DNA from: CBDDFV01 sp965227335
GTDB lineage: Bacteria; Planctomycetota; Phycisphaerae; Phycisphaerales; SM1A02
Length of the DNA stretch: 64,000 bases
Direction: 5' to 3'
NCBI GenBank assembly: GCA_965227335.1
Contig: CBDDFV010000012.1
Span: 1 to 64,000 of the forward strand
Position 1 is the first letter of the stretch. The number at the start of each line of letters is the position of its first letter. The notes beneath the pieces are model-generated. The model saw only the letters and a list, made by a program, of their open reading frames with translations, was not told the DNA's origin and searched no databases. A program made the translations under genes and the position numbers. Positions 8,790 to 17,104 of the stretch are shown here, in pieces.

Positions 8790-9065
8790 ATGGCGACGGT
8801 TCGATTCACCGAGAACATCCAGCGTCACGTCGCCTGTCCGACCCGCGAGGCGTCGGGCGCGACCGTGGCCGACGTCCTCGCCTCGTACTTCGACGCGATG
8901 GCGGACGCCCGCGCCCGCGATTACGTGCTCGACGAGCGCGGCGCCGTGCGCACGCACATGGTCGTGTTCGTGAACGGACGACCGGTCGCCGATCGCGCGA
9001 CGCTCTCGGATCCGATCGATGATGATGCGACCATCGACGTGATGCAGGCGTTGTCGGGCGGGTGA
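8790..9065 (+). CDS. MoaD/ThiS-like beta-grasp protein
   Basis: This 91-residue protein ends in GG ('IDVMQALSGG'), as required for adenylation and thiocarboxylation in MoaD and ThiS. It has the beta-grasp pattern 'VRFTENIQRHV', 'ATVADVLASYF', 'VVFVNGRPVADRATLSDPI'. The loop 'DEAGAVRTHMVVFVNG'-type segment is longer than in molybdopterin MoaD and resembles the MoaD/ThiS proteins found next to BNR propeller genes. No moaE, thiG or E1-like activating enzyme is nearby, so the target is unknown. The propeller gene begins 34 bp downstream in the same direction. Confidence 0.7.
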   Translation: MATVRFTENIQRHVACPTREASGATVADVLASYFDAMADARARDYVLDERGAVRTHMVVFVNGRPVADRATLSDPIDDDATIDVMQALSGG

Positions 9066-9099
9066 ACGCAGGGCGGCGGAAGGCAAAGGAGCGACTGAG

Positions 9100-10212
9100 G
9101 TGGCGGAACGACTGCACGTGGGCACGCGCAAGGGCGTCTTTCGCGTCGAGCGACGCAACGGATCCTGGGACGTCTCGGACGCGTGGTTTCTCGGGGACAA
9201 CTGTTCGATCTTCACGCGGGACACGCGGGACGGCGCGATGTACGCCGCGCTGAACCATGGTCACTTCGGCTGCAAGCTGCACCGTTCGCGGGACGACGGC
9301 GCGACGTGGGAGGAGGTCGGGTGTCCGGAGTATCCGACGCCGCCGGCGGGCTATGAGGAGCCGCCGAATCCGATGACGGGCAAGCCGGTCGCGTGGAAGC
9401 TGCAGATGATCTGGTCGATCGTGCCGGGCGGCCCCGACCAGCCCGGTCTGCTCTGGTGCGGAACGCTGCCGGGCGGGCTGTTCATCTCTCAGGATCACGG
9501 CGACTCCTGGACGATGGTGCGATCCTTGTGGGACGATCCCCGACGGATCGAGTGGTTCGGCGGCGGCTACGACGTGGCCGGGATCCACTCGTTGTGCGTC
9601 GACCCGCGTGATTCGAACACGGTGACGATGGCGGTCTCGTGCGGCGGCGTCTGGCGCACCACCGATTGCGGCGAGACGTGGGCGTTGCGGGCGAAGGGTC
9701 TGCGGGCGGAGTACATGCCGCCGGAGCGGGCCTACGACGAGAACATCCAGGATGCGCACCTGATCGTGCAGAGTCGCGGCGCCCCGGACTGCTTCTGGGT
9801 GCAGCACCACAACGGCGTGTTCCGGTCGACCGACGACGGCGCCACGTGGACGGAGATCGAGGACCTCTCGCCGTCGGCCTTCGGCTTTGCGGTCGTCGTT
9901 CACCCGAACGACGGCGGTACGGCGTGGGTCGCGCCGGCGATCAAGGACGAGAAGCGGATTCCCGCCGACGGGGCGGTCGTCGTCAATCGCACCCGCGACG
10001 GCGGCGCGTCGTGGGAGACGCTGCGGAACGGTCTGCCCCAGACGCACGCCTACGACCTGGTCTTCCGGCACGCGATGGACATCGATACGGACGGCGTCAC
10101 GCTCGCCATGGGTTCGACGACGGGATCGCTGTGGATCAGCGAGGATCAGGGCGATCGCTGGACGCTGGCTTCAGCGCATCTCCCGCCGATTCATGATGTG
10201 AGTTTCGCCTAG
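9100..10212 (+). CDS. BNR/sialidase-like beta-propeller protein
   Basis: The 370-residue protein has no signal peptide and at least five Asp-box (BNR) repeats of the S/T-x-D-x-G-x-T/S-W type: 'SRDDGATWEE', 'SQDHGDSWTM', 'TTDCGETWAL', 'STDDGATWTEI', 'TRDGGASWET' and 'SEDQGDRWTL'. These mark a six- or seven-bladed propeller as in sialidases and in the WD40/YVTN/BNR proteins. It starts 'MAERLHVGTRKGVFRVER' at GTG 9100 and lacks the Arg triad that I could assign to a true sialidase. It is probably cytoplasmic. The pairing with a MoaD/ThiS-like gene recurs in other bacteria as far as I recall, and its function is not known to me. Confidence 0.75.
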   Translation: MAERLHVGTRKGVFRVERRNGSWDVSDAWFLGDNCSIFTRDTRDGAMYAALNHGHFGCKLHRSRDDGATWEEVGCPEYPTPPAGYEEPPNPMTGKPVAWKLQMIWSIVPGGPDQPGLLWCGTLPGGLFISQDHGDSWTMVRSLWDDPRRIEWFGGGYDVAGIHSLCVDPRDSNTVTMAVSCGGVWRTTDCGETWALRAKGLRAEYMPPERAYDENIQDAHLIVQSRGAPDCFWVQHHNGVFRSTDDGATWTEIEDLSPSAFGFAVVVHPNDGGTAWVAPAIKDEKRIPADGAVVVNRTRDGGASWETLRNGLPQTHAYDLVFRHAMDIDTDGVTLAMGSTTGSLWISEDQGDRWTLASAHLPPIHDVSFA

Positions 10213-10217
10213 AGCAA

Positions 10218-10264
10218 GCCCTGCCGCTCCCTAGCGGCCGATGCAAACGGCAAACGGGCAGGGC
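10218..10264. terminator. nested inverted repeats after the propeller gene
   Basis: Two mutually exclusive stem-loops lie between the converging genes. The inner one has arms GCCGCT (10223-10228) and AGCGGC (10233-10238) around CCCT. The outer one has arms GCCCTGCC (10218-10225) and GGCAGGGC (10257-10264). There is no T-run, so this is at best a weak or Rho-assisted terminator, or a REP-like element. Confidence 0.35.
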
Positions 10265-10310
10265 GCGATTGTGCGACGTGGACAGCCGCTACGGAACGAC
10301 GAACACTGGG

Positions 10311-11741
10311 CTACGCTTGGGCCTTTGACACGTCGCGTACGGCGAAGTGCCGGGCAGAACGAAGATCCGTGCCGATGTCACCCGGCAGCAGCGAGCACAG
10401 CCATTTGATCACGGCATTGCGGGCCACACCGACGCCTTCGACGTCACTGAAATCCCACGCGGGATGATCGCTGTCGGACGAGGCGGCAAAAATAATGATT
10501 TTGTCGATGAACTGTGGCATCGTAATTACGCCTTCTTCAACCGCCTGTTCGAGCCGAAGGTGGACCGCGACTTCGAAGTCCAGGTGGACCGCGCCATCGA
10601 CCTTGAGCGCGCGGAACAGCAGCAACTCCGTTCCACCGGAATACCGCCAAGTCGTCGCCTCCTCAAGGTTCCGAACGGATTGATTGAACGACTCTTCGTC
10701 AAAGGTGCCGTCACTGACGAAGCCGAGGCAGAACAGATCCAGCTTGTCCGCCGATCGGTAGTGCCAGTGACGAAGATGGGGAATTACGTGCTCTCGCGCC
10801 ATCTCAAGATCAGGGCGACCGACAAGCAGACCCACGAGCACCGCGCTCCGATCGCCTTCCTCAAGCCGCGTGCGGCAATGGCTTTCGATCTCGTTCAATC
10901 CGCATCCCGGCTCTCCGTCGACATGACGTACAACATTTGTCTTGGAACGGTTACCCACGGAGATCTCCTTCACAACACAGGACAGCGCATGCGTGAGTAC
11001 GCGATGGGCTTCTTGAAACTTGAGGCCATCGAGTACGACCTCTGACGGATGATCTTCGCGGGATACTCGGCTCGCCGCAATGATCGCACTGGCCGAGCTC
11101 TGATCATCAAGTACGCCGGCGGATTGAAGACGGCCCCGGAGTTCTCGCATCGTCCGGGAGGATTGGACCGCCATGCCTAAGGCGGAGCGGGGGTCGAGGC
11201 GGGCGGTGTCTTGCCTGAGATCAAAGCGAACGCCCCAGCGGATCACGCCGCGGATGAACGACTCGTACCCCAGATCATGGGTATTGATGAACGTAAGGTA
11301 GTAGCACCGCTGTAAGCACTGCCGATTCACGCGGGAGCACCGATCCAGCAGCTCAGCGAGCACGCCTTCCACTTGAACGGGACCGTCCAGGACCGGGATC
11401 CCGTGCACGCCCACCGTCGTCAGGAGTCGTTCACACTCGATACGCCAACCCCGGGCCGCCGCCTCGACTAGGACGGCGCACATCGTCTCCCCCGTCGCCG
11501 TCAGGCAAACCGCATCTCTCAGTCGGTCGCGAGGAAAACTGATTAACCGCGGGTACGGGTACTCCGGTTGATGACCAGAGCAATACCCCGCGCGCTCGGC
11601 AGGACGTAAGCAACCGCGCCCCTTATCGTCTCGGAACATGCACGAGGACCAGTCGCCCATCGATTCGCTGCGAATCCGATCCCAGAATTCACGAACTCGG
11701 GTTTGATCGTACTCAAGTTGTTCGGTCCCGCCCCGTCTCAT
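10311..11741 (-). CDS. unknown protein with N-terminal C-x9-C-x9-C-x2-H motif
   Basis: I do not recognise this 476-residue protein. It has no signal peptide and no membrane segment. Near residues 34-57 lies 'CMFRDDKGRGCLRPA' followed by 'YCSGH', a C-x9-C-x9-C-x2-H pattern like the small zinc-binding C3H units of DUF5763-type proteins and plant WRC domains. The rest reads as alpha-helical repeats with many R/E/L residues ('LLTTVGVHGIPVLDGPVQVEG'). Base composition is visibly less GC-rich, with more A/T-ending codons than its neighbours, which suggests transfer. Its ATG overlaps the stop of the TPR gene (ATGA), so the two are translationally coupled. An internal Met near residue 28 (MGDWSSC) is an alternative start. 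Confidence 0.6.
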   Translation of the reverse strand: MRRGGTEQLEYDQTRVREFWDRIRSESMGDWSSCMFRDDKGRGCLRPAERAGYCSGHQPEYPYPRLISFPRDRLRDAVCLTATGETMCAVLVEAAARGWRIECERLLTTVGVHGIPVLDGPVQVEGVLAELLDRCSRVNRQCLQRCYYLTFINTHDLGYESFIRGVIRWGVRFDLRQDTARLDPRSALGMAVQSSRTMRELRGRLQSAGVLDDQSSASAIIAASRVSREDHPSEVVLDGLKFQEAHRVLTHALSCVVKEISVGNRSKTNVVRHVDGEPGCGLNEIESHCRTRLEEGDRSAVLVGLLVGRPDLEMAREHVIPHLRHWHYRSADKLDLFCLGFVSDGTFDEESFNQSVRNLEEATTWRYSGGTELLLFRALKVDGAVHLDFEVAVHLRLEQAVEEGVITMPQFIDKIIIFAASSDSDHPAWDFSDVEGVGVARNAVIKWLCSLLPGDIGTDLRSARHFAVRDVSKAQA

Positions 11742-12574
11742 CCCTCCGCCGGCGCCAGCACCGCCGCGCCTTCCTCACGGAACTTCTCCGCTTCCTCCGT
11801 CCGCCCGACGGACTCCAGCGCGGCGAGGAGGTTCGTCAGCGTCTCGCGGCGCAGCTCGACCGGATCCTCGTCCGTGAGCAGCTCCCACGCCTTGCGGTAG
11901 TGGCCGACGCCCGCGTCCGGCAGACCGAGTTTCCCCCGCGCTTCGCCGCACGCGAGCAGCGCCGCGACCTCGGACCGACGGAGCCGCAGACGCGAGTTCA
12001 GCTGGATTGACCGCAGGGCGGCCTTGTTCGCCGCCTCGTAGTCGCCCAGCGCCAGGTGCGCACGGGCCATGCCGCCGTACGCCATCGCCGATCCCCACGA
12101 ATCGAGCAACTGGTCCGCGAGCGCGGCGGATCGTTCGAAGTGCTTCAGCGCCTGGGCCGGGTCCGCCATCGCCTGGCGGCCCGTTCGGTACTCGGACTGT
12201 CCCTCGCGGAACATCGTCTGCTCGATCGGGCTCCAGCTCCCGAAGCTGGCGCCGTACTCGAGGAAGATCGACTCCCGGAACGCCTCGTCGGCGAGTTTCG
12301 CGAACTGCACGCCGATGCGGTAGGACGCATTGGCGTCGTTGAGGGAGCCGCCCTCCTCGATCATCTTCAGGCCGCCTTCGAAGTAGCTGTCGATGAAGGG
12401 GAGCGTCTGGTCGGGATAGCGTCGGAACGTCTGGACGATCATGTCGGTGTCGCCGGCGTCGAGCATCGCCTCCATTCGGGGCCGCTGGAAGACATCCTCC
12501 GGCGGCGCCGCGACGGCGGCCGACACAACGACAGCAAGGACGACGAAGAGCGACGGAAGGAACGGTGCGCGCAT
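11738..12574 (-). CDS. secreted TPR-like protein
   Basis: The 278-residue protein has a signal peptide (MRAPFLPSLFVVLAVVVSAAVAA, probable cleavage after AVAA-P). The remainder is helical with TPR-type units: 'QALKHFERSAALADQLL', 'AYGGMARAHLALGDYEAAN', 'ALLACGEARGKLGLPDAGVG' and 'LLAALESVGRTEEAEKF'. It is therefore a periplasmic scaffold or binding protein of unknown partner. It is coupled by an ATGA overlap to the C3H-motif protein downstream, although that one looks cytoplasmic. The 90 bp upstream separates it from the FG-GAP gene on the same strand. Confidence 0.65.
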   Translation of the reverse strand: MRAPFLPSLFVVLAVVVSAAVAAPPEDVFQRPRMEAMLDAGDTDMIVQTFRRYPDQTLPFIDSYFEGGLKMIEEGGSLNDANASYRIGVQFAKLADEAFRESIFLEYGASFGSWSPIEQTMFREGQSEYRTGRQAMADPAQALKHFERSAALADQLLDSWGSAMAYGGMARAHLALGDYEAANKAALRSIQLNSRLRLRRSEVAALLACGEARGKLGLPDAGVGHYRKAWELLTDEDPVELRRETLTNLLAALESVGRTEEAEKFREEGAAVLAPAEG

Positions 12575-12664
12575 GGCGGCGACTCCAGATCGGGCGGAAC
12601 GCGGATCGTGAATACGGTTCCGCGTACTGTACCCGTCCGGGCGCGCCGGGGCGACGGGGGGGGA

Positions 12665-14443
12665 TCAGCCGGGGCAGACGCCCCAGAGGCTGAGCAGGGC
12701 CGCGAGATCCTGTCGACCGACCGTGCCGTCGGCGTTGAGGTCGCTGACGCCGGGTCCGCCCCACTCGCCGAGGAGCACGGCAAGGTCGGCCGCGTCGACG
12801 AAGCGGTCGGTGTTGAAGTCGCCGACACAGCCCTGTCCGTCGGCGGGCGTGAGCGTGATGCGGGCGTTGGCCTCGACGCCGTAGACGACGGAGTCGGTTC
12901 CGTCCGGCCAGTTGACGACGAGGATGTCGACATCCGTCGCGTCGCCGAGGCCGAAGTGCACGACGTTCTCGCTGGTTCCCATGTAGCCGGCCCCGCCGTC
13001 GAGCCAGCGGGTCATCGGCAGGTTGTCGCCGATCTTGGCGATGACCGCCGCGCCGATGCCGTCCGGCGCGCAGCCCGGATGTCCGGTCGTGTCGAGCGTC
13101 ACGCGAAGCCAGTTCGTCGCGGGTCCGGCGATCTCGTTGCGAAGCAGGGTGATGGGGCTGGAGTTCGCGGTGATGACGACATCCTGGTCGCCGTCACGGT
13201 CGTAGTCGACGTGCAGGATGGCGCGTCCGGGGCCGGTGTGGACGAACCCGTTCTTCATCCCCACCTCGACAAAGTTATTGTCGCCGGTGTTCATGAAGAG
13301 GTATGACGGTTCATTGGAGAACACGCCTTGGAACTCGGCGTCGCCGCCGTTGGTTTCGGCGAGGTCGAGTCGCCCGTCATGGTTGAAGTCGACCGCGATC
13401 GCGCCCCATCCGTAACCGCCGACGTCCACGCCCGCGTCGACCGCGACTTCCGTGAAGCGTGCGCCCGCATCGTTCAGGTAGAGCTTGTTGCCGGTCCAGT
13501 TGATGTCGGGCAGATAGATCGACGTCGTGTACCAGTCGTTCCAGCCGTCGTTGTTCAGGTCGCCGCGGGCGTGGCCCATCCCGTTCTCCTCGAGTCCGAC
13601 GCCGGACTCCTCCGTGACGTCGGTGAACGTGCCGTCCTGGTTGTTGAGGAAGTAGCGGCTGCCGACGAAGCCGTTGACGTTCTTGAAGTCGCCGACGAGC
13701 AGCAGCTCGGGGTAGCGGTCGCCGTTCATGTCGTTGAACGAGGCGGAGAGACACGCGATCGGGCCGACGCCGTCGAAGAGGCCGATCTGTTCGGTGACGT
13801 CGACGAAGACGCCCTCGCCGTCGTTGCGGAAGAGGCGGTTGCCGTCGTTGCTCGGGCTGATCAGCATGAACCCGCCGATGAAGAGGTCGAGATCGCCGTC
13901 GAGATCGTAATCGCCGAACGCGCACGTCCAGGCGTCGGGATAGTCGGGATTCGTCTGTGCGACGCCGGCGACGTCGGCGATGTTGACGAACGACTGTCCG
14001 TTCACGTTCCGGTAGAGCTTGTGACTCCCGACTTCGGGCGAGGACCCGGCGGGTCCGGTGGAGAGGACGAAGAGGTCGATCCAGCCGTCGCCGTCGTAAT
14101 CCGCGGCGGCGGCGCCGGTGGCGCGATGGATGTCAGTGAGTCCCCATTCATCAGCACGATCGGTGAACGTGCCGTCGCCGTTGTTGATGTAGAGGTAGTC
14201 GCCGCGCCCCAGGTCGCCGCCGGAGGCGACGAAGAGGTCGGGCCAGCCGTCGCGGTTGAAGTCGCCGACCGCGGCGCCGGCGGCGTAGTCGTCGTGATAG
14301 AACCCGGAGGTCTGGTGGACGGCGTCGAGACCCGCCGCGACGGTCTGATCGGAGAACACCGGCGGGCCCGCGTGCGCGCACGCCGCCGCCGCCCCCATCC
14401 CCACGGTCGTCAGCCCCCGAAGCGCATTCTTCTTCAGCATCAT
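12665..14443 (-). CDS. secreted FG-GAP (CRTAC1-like) protein with dockerin-like tail
   Basis: The 592-residue protein has a signal peptide (MMLKKNALRGLTTVGMGAAA, cleavage near AHA-G). Next comes 'FSDQTVAAGLDAVHQTSGF' and at least six FG-GAP/VCBS units of the type 'GDFNRDGWPDLFV', 'ADYDGDGWIDLFV', 'GDYDLDGDLDLFIGG' and 'VDFNHDGRLDLAETN', each with Ca-binding Asp clusters; they should form a propeller. An ASPIC/UnbV-like module follows ('WLRVTLDTTGHPGCAPDGIG', about residues 450-530). The last 55 residues hold two dockerin-type EF-hand loops ('GDFNTDRFVDAADLAVLLG' and 'DLNADGTVGRQDLAALL'). Likely secreted, cell-surface or matrix-bound. It is a close paralogue of the protein at 15191-16942. Confidence 0.8.
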   Translation of the reverse strand: MMLKKNALRGLTTVGMGAAAACAHAGPPVFSDQTVAAGLDAVHQTSGFYHDDYAAGAAVGDFNRDGWPDLFVASGGDLGRGDYLYINNGDGTFTDRADEWGLTDIHRATGAAAADYDGDGWIDLFVLSTGPAGSSPEVGSHKLYRNVNGQSFVNIADVAGVAQTNPDYPDAWTCAFGDYDLDGDLDLFIGGFMLISPSNDGNRLFRNDGEGVFVDVTEQIGLFDGVGPIACLSASFNDMNGDRYPELLLVGDFKNVNGFVGSRYFLNNQDGTFTDVTEESGVGLEENGMGHARGDLNNDGWNDWYTTSIYLPDINWTGNKLYLNDAGARFTEVAVDAGVDVGGYGWGAIAVDFNHDGRLDLAETNGGDAEFQGVFSNEPSYLFMNTGDNNFVEVGMKNGFVHTGPGRAILHVDYDRDGDQDVVITANSSPITLLRNEIAGPATNWLRVTLDTTGHPGCAPDGIGAAVIAKIGDNLPMTRWLDGGAGYMGTSENVVHFGLGDATDVDILVVNWPDGTDSVVYGVEANARITLTPADGQGCVGDFNTDRFVDAADLAVLLGEWGGPGVSDLNADGTVGRQDLAALLSLWGVCPG

Positions 14444-14574
14444 GGCAATGCCCCTTCACCATTCGATAGTGCCGGGGCGATGAAGCTGATTCAATACATT
14501 GCATGTGAAATTGGGCAAGCGCGCCCGCATAATCGGAACGGGAGATGCGGGCAGTGAGATCGGCGCGATATTAG

Positions 14575-15152
14575 CGGACCCAAGCCGCGGGCTCAGCCCG
14601 CGGACCCGCCCGACCGTGCGTTACTCTTCGAGTGACGTCGCCGAGGAGTCCGCGGACCCGCCCGATCGTGCGTTACTCTTCGAGTGAACGTCGCCGAGGA
14701 GCCCGCGGACCCGCCCGACCGTGCGTTACTCTTCGAGTGACGTCGCCGAGGAGTCCGCGGGCGGAGCCCGACCGTGGACTACTCTCCGAGTGAACGTCGC
14801 CGAGGAGTCCGCGGGCGGAGCCCGACCGTGCGTTACTCTTCGAGTGAACGTCGCCGAGGAGTCCGCGGACCCGCCCGACCGTGCGTTACTCTTCGAGTGA
14901 ACGTCGCCGAGGAGCCCGCGGACCCGCCCGACCGTGCGTTACTCTTCGAGTGAACGTCGCCAAGGAGTCCGCGGACCCGCCCGACCGTGCGTTACTCTTC
15001 GAGTGAACGTCGCCGAGGAGTCCGCGGACCCGCCCGACCGTGCGTTACTCTTCGAGTGACGTCGCCGAGGAGTCCGCGGGCGGAGCCGACCGGAGGTTAC
15101 TCGTTGAGTGAACGTCGCCGAACGGTCCGCGGGCGGAGCCCGCGGCTTGGGT
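14575..15152. repeat. ten-copy 52-53 bp tandem array bounded by an inverted repeat
   Basis: The core TTACTCTTCGAGTGA occurs ten times with regular spacing (near 14621, 14673, 14726, 14779, 14832, 14886, 14938, 14991, 15044, 15097). It is followed by (A)CGTCGCCGAGGAG and a GC-rich part that exists in two versions: GGACCCGCCCGACC and GGGCGGAGCCCGACC. Copies 4 and 10 are the most diverged. The whole array is bracketed by opposite copies of GACCCAAGCCGCGGGCT (14578-14594 and the reverse complement near 15131-15150). It fills the space between the two FG-GAP paralogues. No conserved frame is preserved through all copies because units are 52 or 53 bp, so it is not coding. Confidence 0.9.
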
Positions 15153-15190
15153 CGTTGTCCGCGTCGGTCCGCGGCGGGATGGATCCCGCC

Positions 15191-16942
15191 CTACCGGCAG
15201 GCGCCCCAGGCGCTGAGCAGGACGCTCAGATCTTCCGGGCCCACGGCGCCGCTGGAGTCGAAGTCGGCGGTCCCTGGTCCGCCCCACTGCGTGAGGAGGG
15301 CCGCGAGGTCCGCCGCGCCGACGGCGCCGCTGGAATCGAGATCGGCGGGACAGGGCGTGGTCGATGCGATGGTCAGGTGCTGGTCCGCCGCGACATCGGT
15401 GAGCACTGTCACCTCGCCGTTCGTCCATTCCACGATGAGTTCATCGACCATCGTGGCGTTGCCGAGACCGAAGTGAGCGACGAGTTCGCTGTTGCCGAGG
15501 TAGCTCGCTCCCGCGTCGATCGCGCGGGTCATGGTGACCGCGCCCACCGTCGCCCGCACGACAGCGCCGATCCCGTCCGGGGCGTTGTCCGGATCATCGT
15601 CGGTGTCGAGCGTCACACGGAGCCAGTGGGCGTCGTCGGTTCCCGCGACCTCGTTGCGGAACAGGAAGAGCGGCTCGTTGTTCGAGCTCACGACCAGATC
15701 CTGATCGCCGTCAAGGTCATAATCGAAGTGCAGAAGGGAACGCCCCTTGCCCTCGTGGACGAAGCCGGAGGCCAGCGCGGTCTCGGTGAACGTGCCGTCG
15801 CCGTCGTTCAGGTACAGGTAGGACTGCTCCTCGTGGAACGTCCCGCTGCCGGCCCCGTCGCCGTTGGTCTCGGCGATGTCGAGGAGCTGGTCGTGGTTGA
15901 AGTCCGCCGCGCACGCGCCCCAGCCGTACCCGCCGTCCTCGACCCGGGCGAGGACGGACTGTTCGCTGTACTGGTGGCCGCCGAGGTTGATGTACAGCTT
16001 GTTGCCGGTCCATCCGATCTGCGGGAGGTAAATCGACGTGACGTACCAGTCGAACAGCCCGTCGTTGTTGAAGTCGCCCCGCGTCTGGCCCATCCCGTTC
16101 TCTTCGTCGCCGGTGTCGGAGGCGTTCGTCAGGTCGGTGAACGTGCCGTCGGTGTTGTTGCGGAAGTAGCGGCTGCCGATGAAGCCGTTGACGTTCTTGA
16201 AGTCGCCGCCGAGCAGCAGTTCGGGGTACCGGTCGCCGTCCATGTCGAGGAACGCGGCGGAGAGATTCGCCACCCCGCCGGGAACCCCGTCCCACAGGTC
16301 GATCACATTCGTCATGTCGGAGAAGACGCCGTCGCCGTTGTTGCGAAACAGATGATTGCCGTCGTTATCGCCGGAGCCCTGGAAGCCGCCCACGTAGAGA
16401 TCGAGATCGCCGTCCAGATCGTAGTCGCCGAAGCAGGCCGTCCACCCGGAGGGATAGGTGAAGTCGGCGATGTCGACGCGGGCGGCGACCGCCACGTTCG
16501 TGAAGGTGTCGTCGCCGTTGTTGCGGTAGAGCTTGTGATGACCGATCGCCGCGCTCTGGCCGGCCGGACCCGCCGACAGGACGTAGAGGTCGAGCCGGCC
16601 GTCGTTGTTGTAGTCGCCGACACAGGCGCCCTTGCCCTTGTGCGCTTCGATCAGACCCCACGCGGCGGCCTCGTCCGCAAACGTCCCGTCGCCCTGGTTG
16701 ATGAAGAGATGATCCATCGACCCGAGGTCGCCGCCGCCCACGACGAAGAGATCAGGATACCCGTCGTCGTTGAAGTCGCCGATGCACGCGCCGCCGGCGT
16801 AGTTCGACTGGGAGAAACCGGAGGTGTCGTGCGTGACGTCGACGCCCGCCGCCGCCGTCTGGTCGGTGAACGAGGCGGGACCGGCGAACACGCCGACGCC
16901 GGGCGCGGCGGACAGAACGGCGCAACAGACGATATATCGCAT
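15191..16942 (-). CDS. secreted FG-GAP (CRTAC1-like) protein with dockerin-like tail, second paralogue
   Basis: I start it at 16942 (MRYIVCCAVLSAAPGVGVFA, a normal signal peptide); the longer frame from 16966 would put eight charged residues in front. The 583-residue product has the same order as its paralogue: 'FTDQTAAAGVDVTHDTSGF', FG-GAP repeats ('GDFNDDGYPDLFVV', 'GDYNNDGRLDLYVL', 'GDYDLDGDLDLYVGG', 'FDYDLDGDQDLVV'), an ASPIC/UnbV-like module ('WLRVTLDTDDDPDNAPDGIG') and two dockerin-like loops ('DLDSSGAVGAADLAALL' and 'DFDSSGAVGPEDLSVLL'). The two tail loops are near-identical to each other, which suggests recent internal duplication. It is divergent from the sulfatase, sharing a 162-bp promoter region. 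Confidence 0.8.
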   Translation of the reverse strand: MRYIVCCAVLSAAPGVGVFAGPASFTDQTAAAGVDVTHDTSGFSQSNYAGGACIGDFNDDGYPDLFVVGGGDLGSMDHLFINQGDGTFADEAAAWGLIEAHKGKGACVGDYNNDGRLDLYVLSAGPAGQSAAIGHHKLYRNNGDDTFTNVAVAARVDIADFTYPSGWTACFGDYDLDGDLDLYVGGFQGSGDNDGNHLFRNNGDGVFSDMTNVIDLWDGVPGGVANLSAAFLDMDGDRYPELLLGGDFKNVNGFIGSRYFRNNTDGTFTDLTNASDTGDEENGMGQTRGDFNNDGLFDWYVTSIYLPQIGWTGNKLYINLGGHQYSEQSVLARVEDGGYGWGACAADFNHDQLLDIAETNGDGAGSGTFHEEQSYLYLNDGDGTFTETALASGFVHEGKGRSLLHFDYDLDGDQDLVVSSNNEPLFLFRNEVAGTDDAHWLRVTLDTDDDPDNAPDGIGAVVRATVGAVTMTRAIDAGASYLGNSELVAHFGLGNATMVDELIVEWTNGEVTVLTDVAADQHLTIASTTPCPADLDSSGAVGAADLAALLTQWGGPGTADFDSSGAVGPEDLSVLLSAWGACR

Positions 16943-17104
16943 GATCAACTCTCTCGGCTCTCGCATGATGAGGACCCGGCCTCACGTGGGGATGAACGAC
17001 CTTCATGGTCCCCGCAAACCGCGGCGGGATCAATCACAAACCGCCCAGGCGATCCCGGTAGAATCGCGGGCGATGCGTTCCACGCCGCAAGGAAGTCAAG
17101 ACCC

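Noticed and set aside
14575..15152. CRISPR array
   Set aside because: Units are contiguous and near-identical over their whole 52-53 bp, without unique spacers, and no cas genes are nearby.
14987..17104. N-terminal extension of the sulfatase
   Set aside because: The open frame runs through the tandem array and antisense to the FG-GAP gene; a normal signal peptide begins at 17105.
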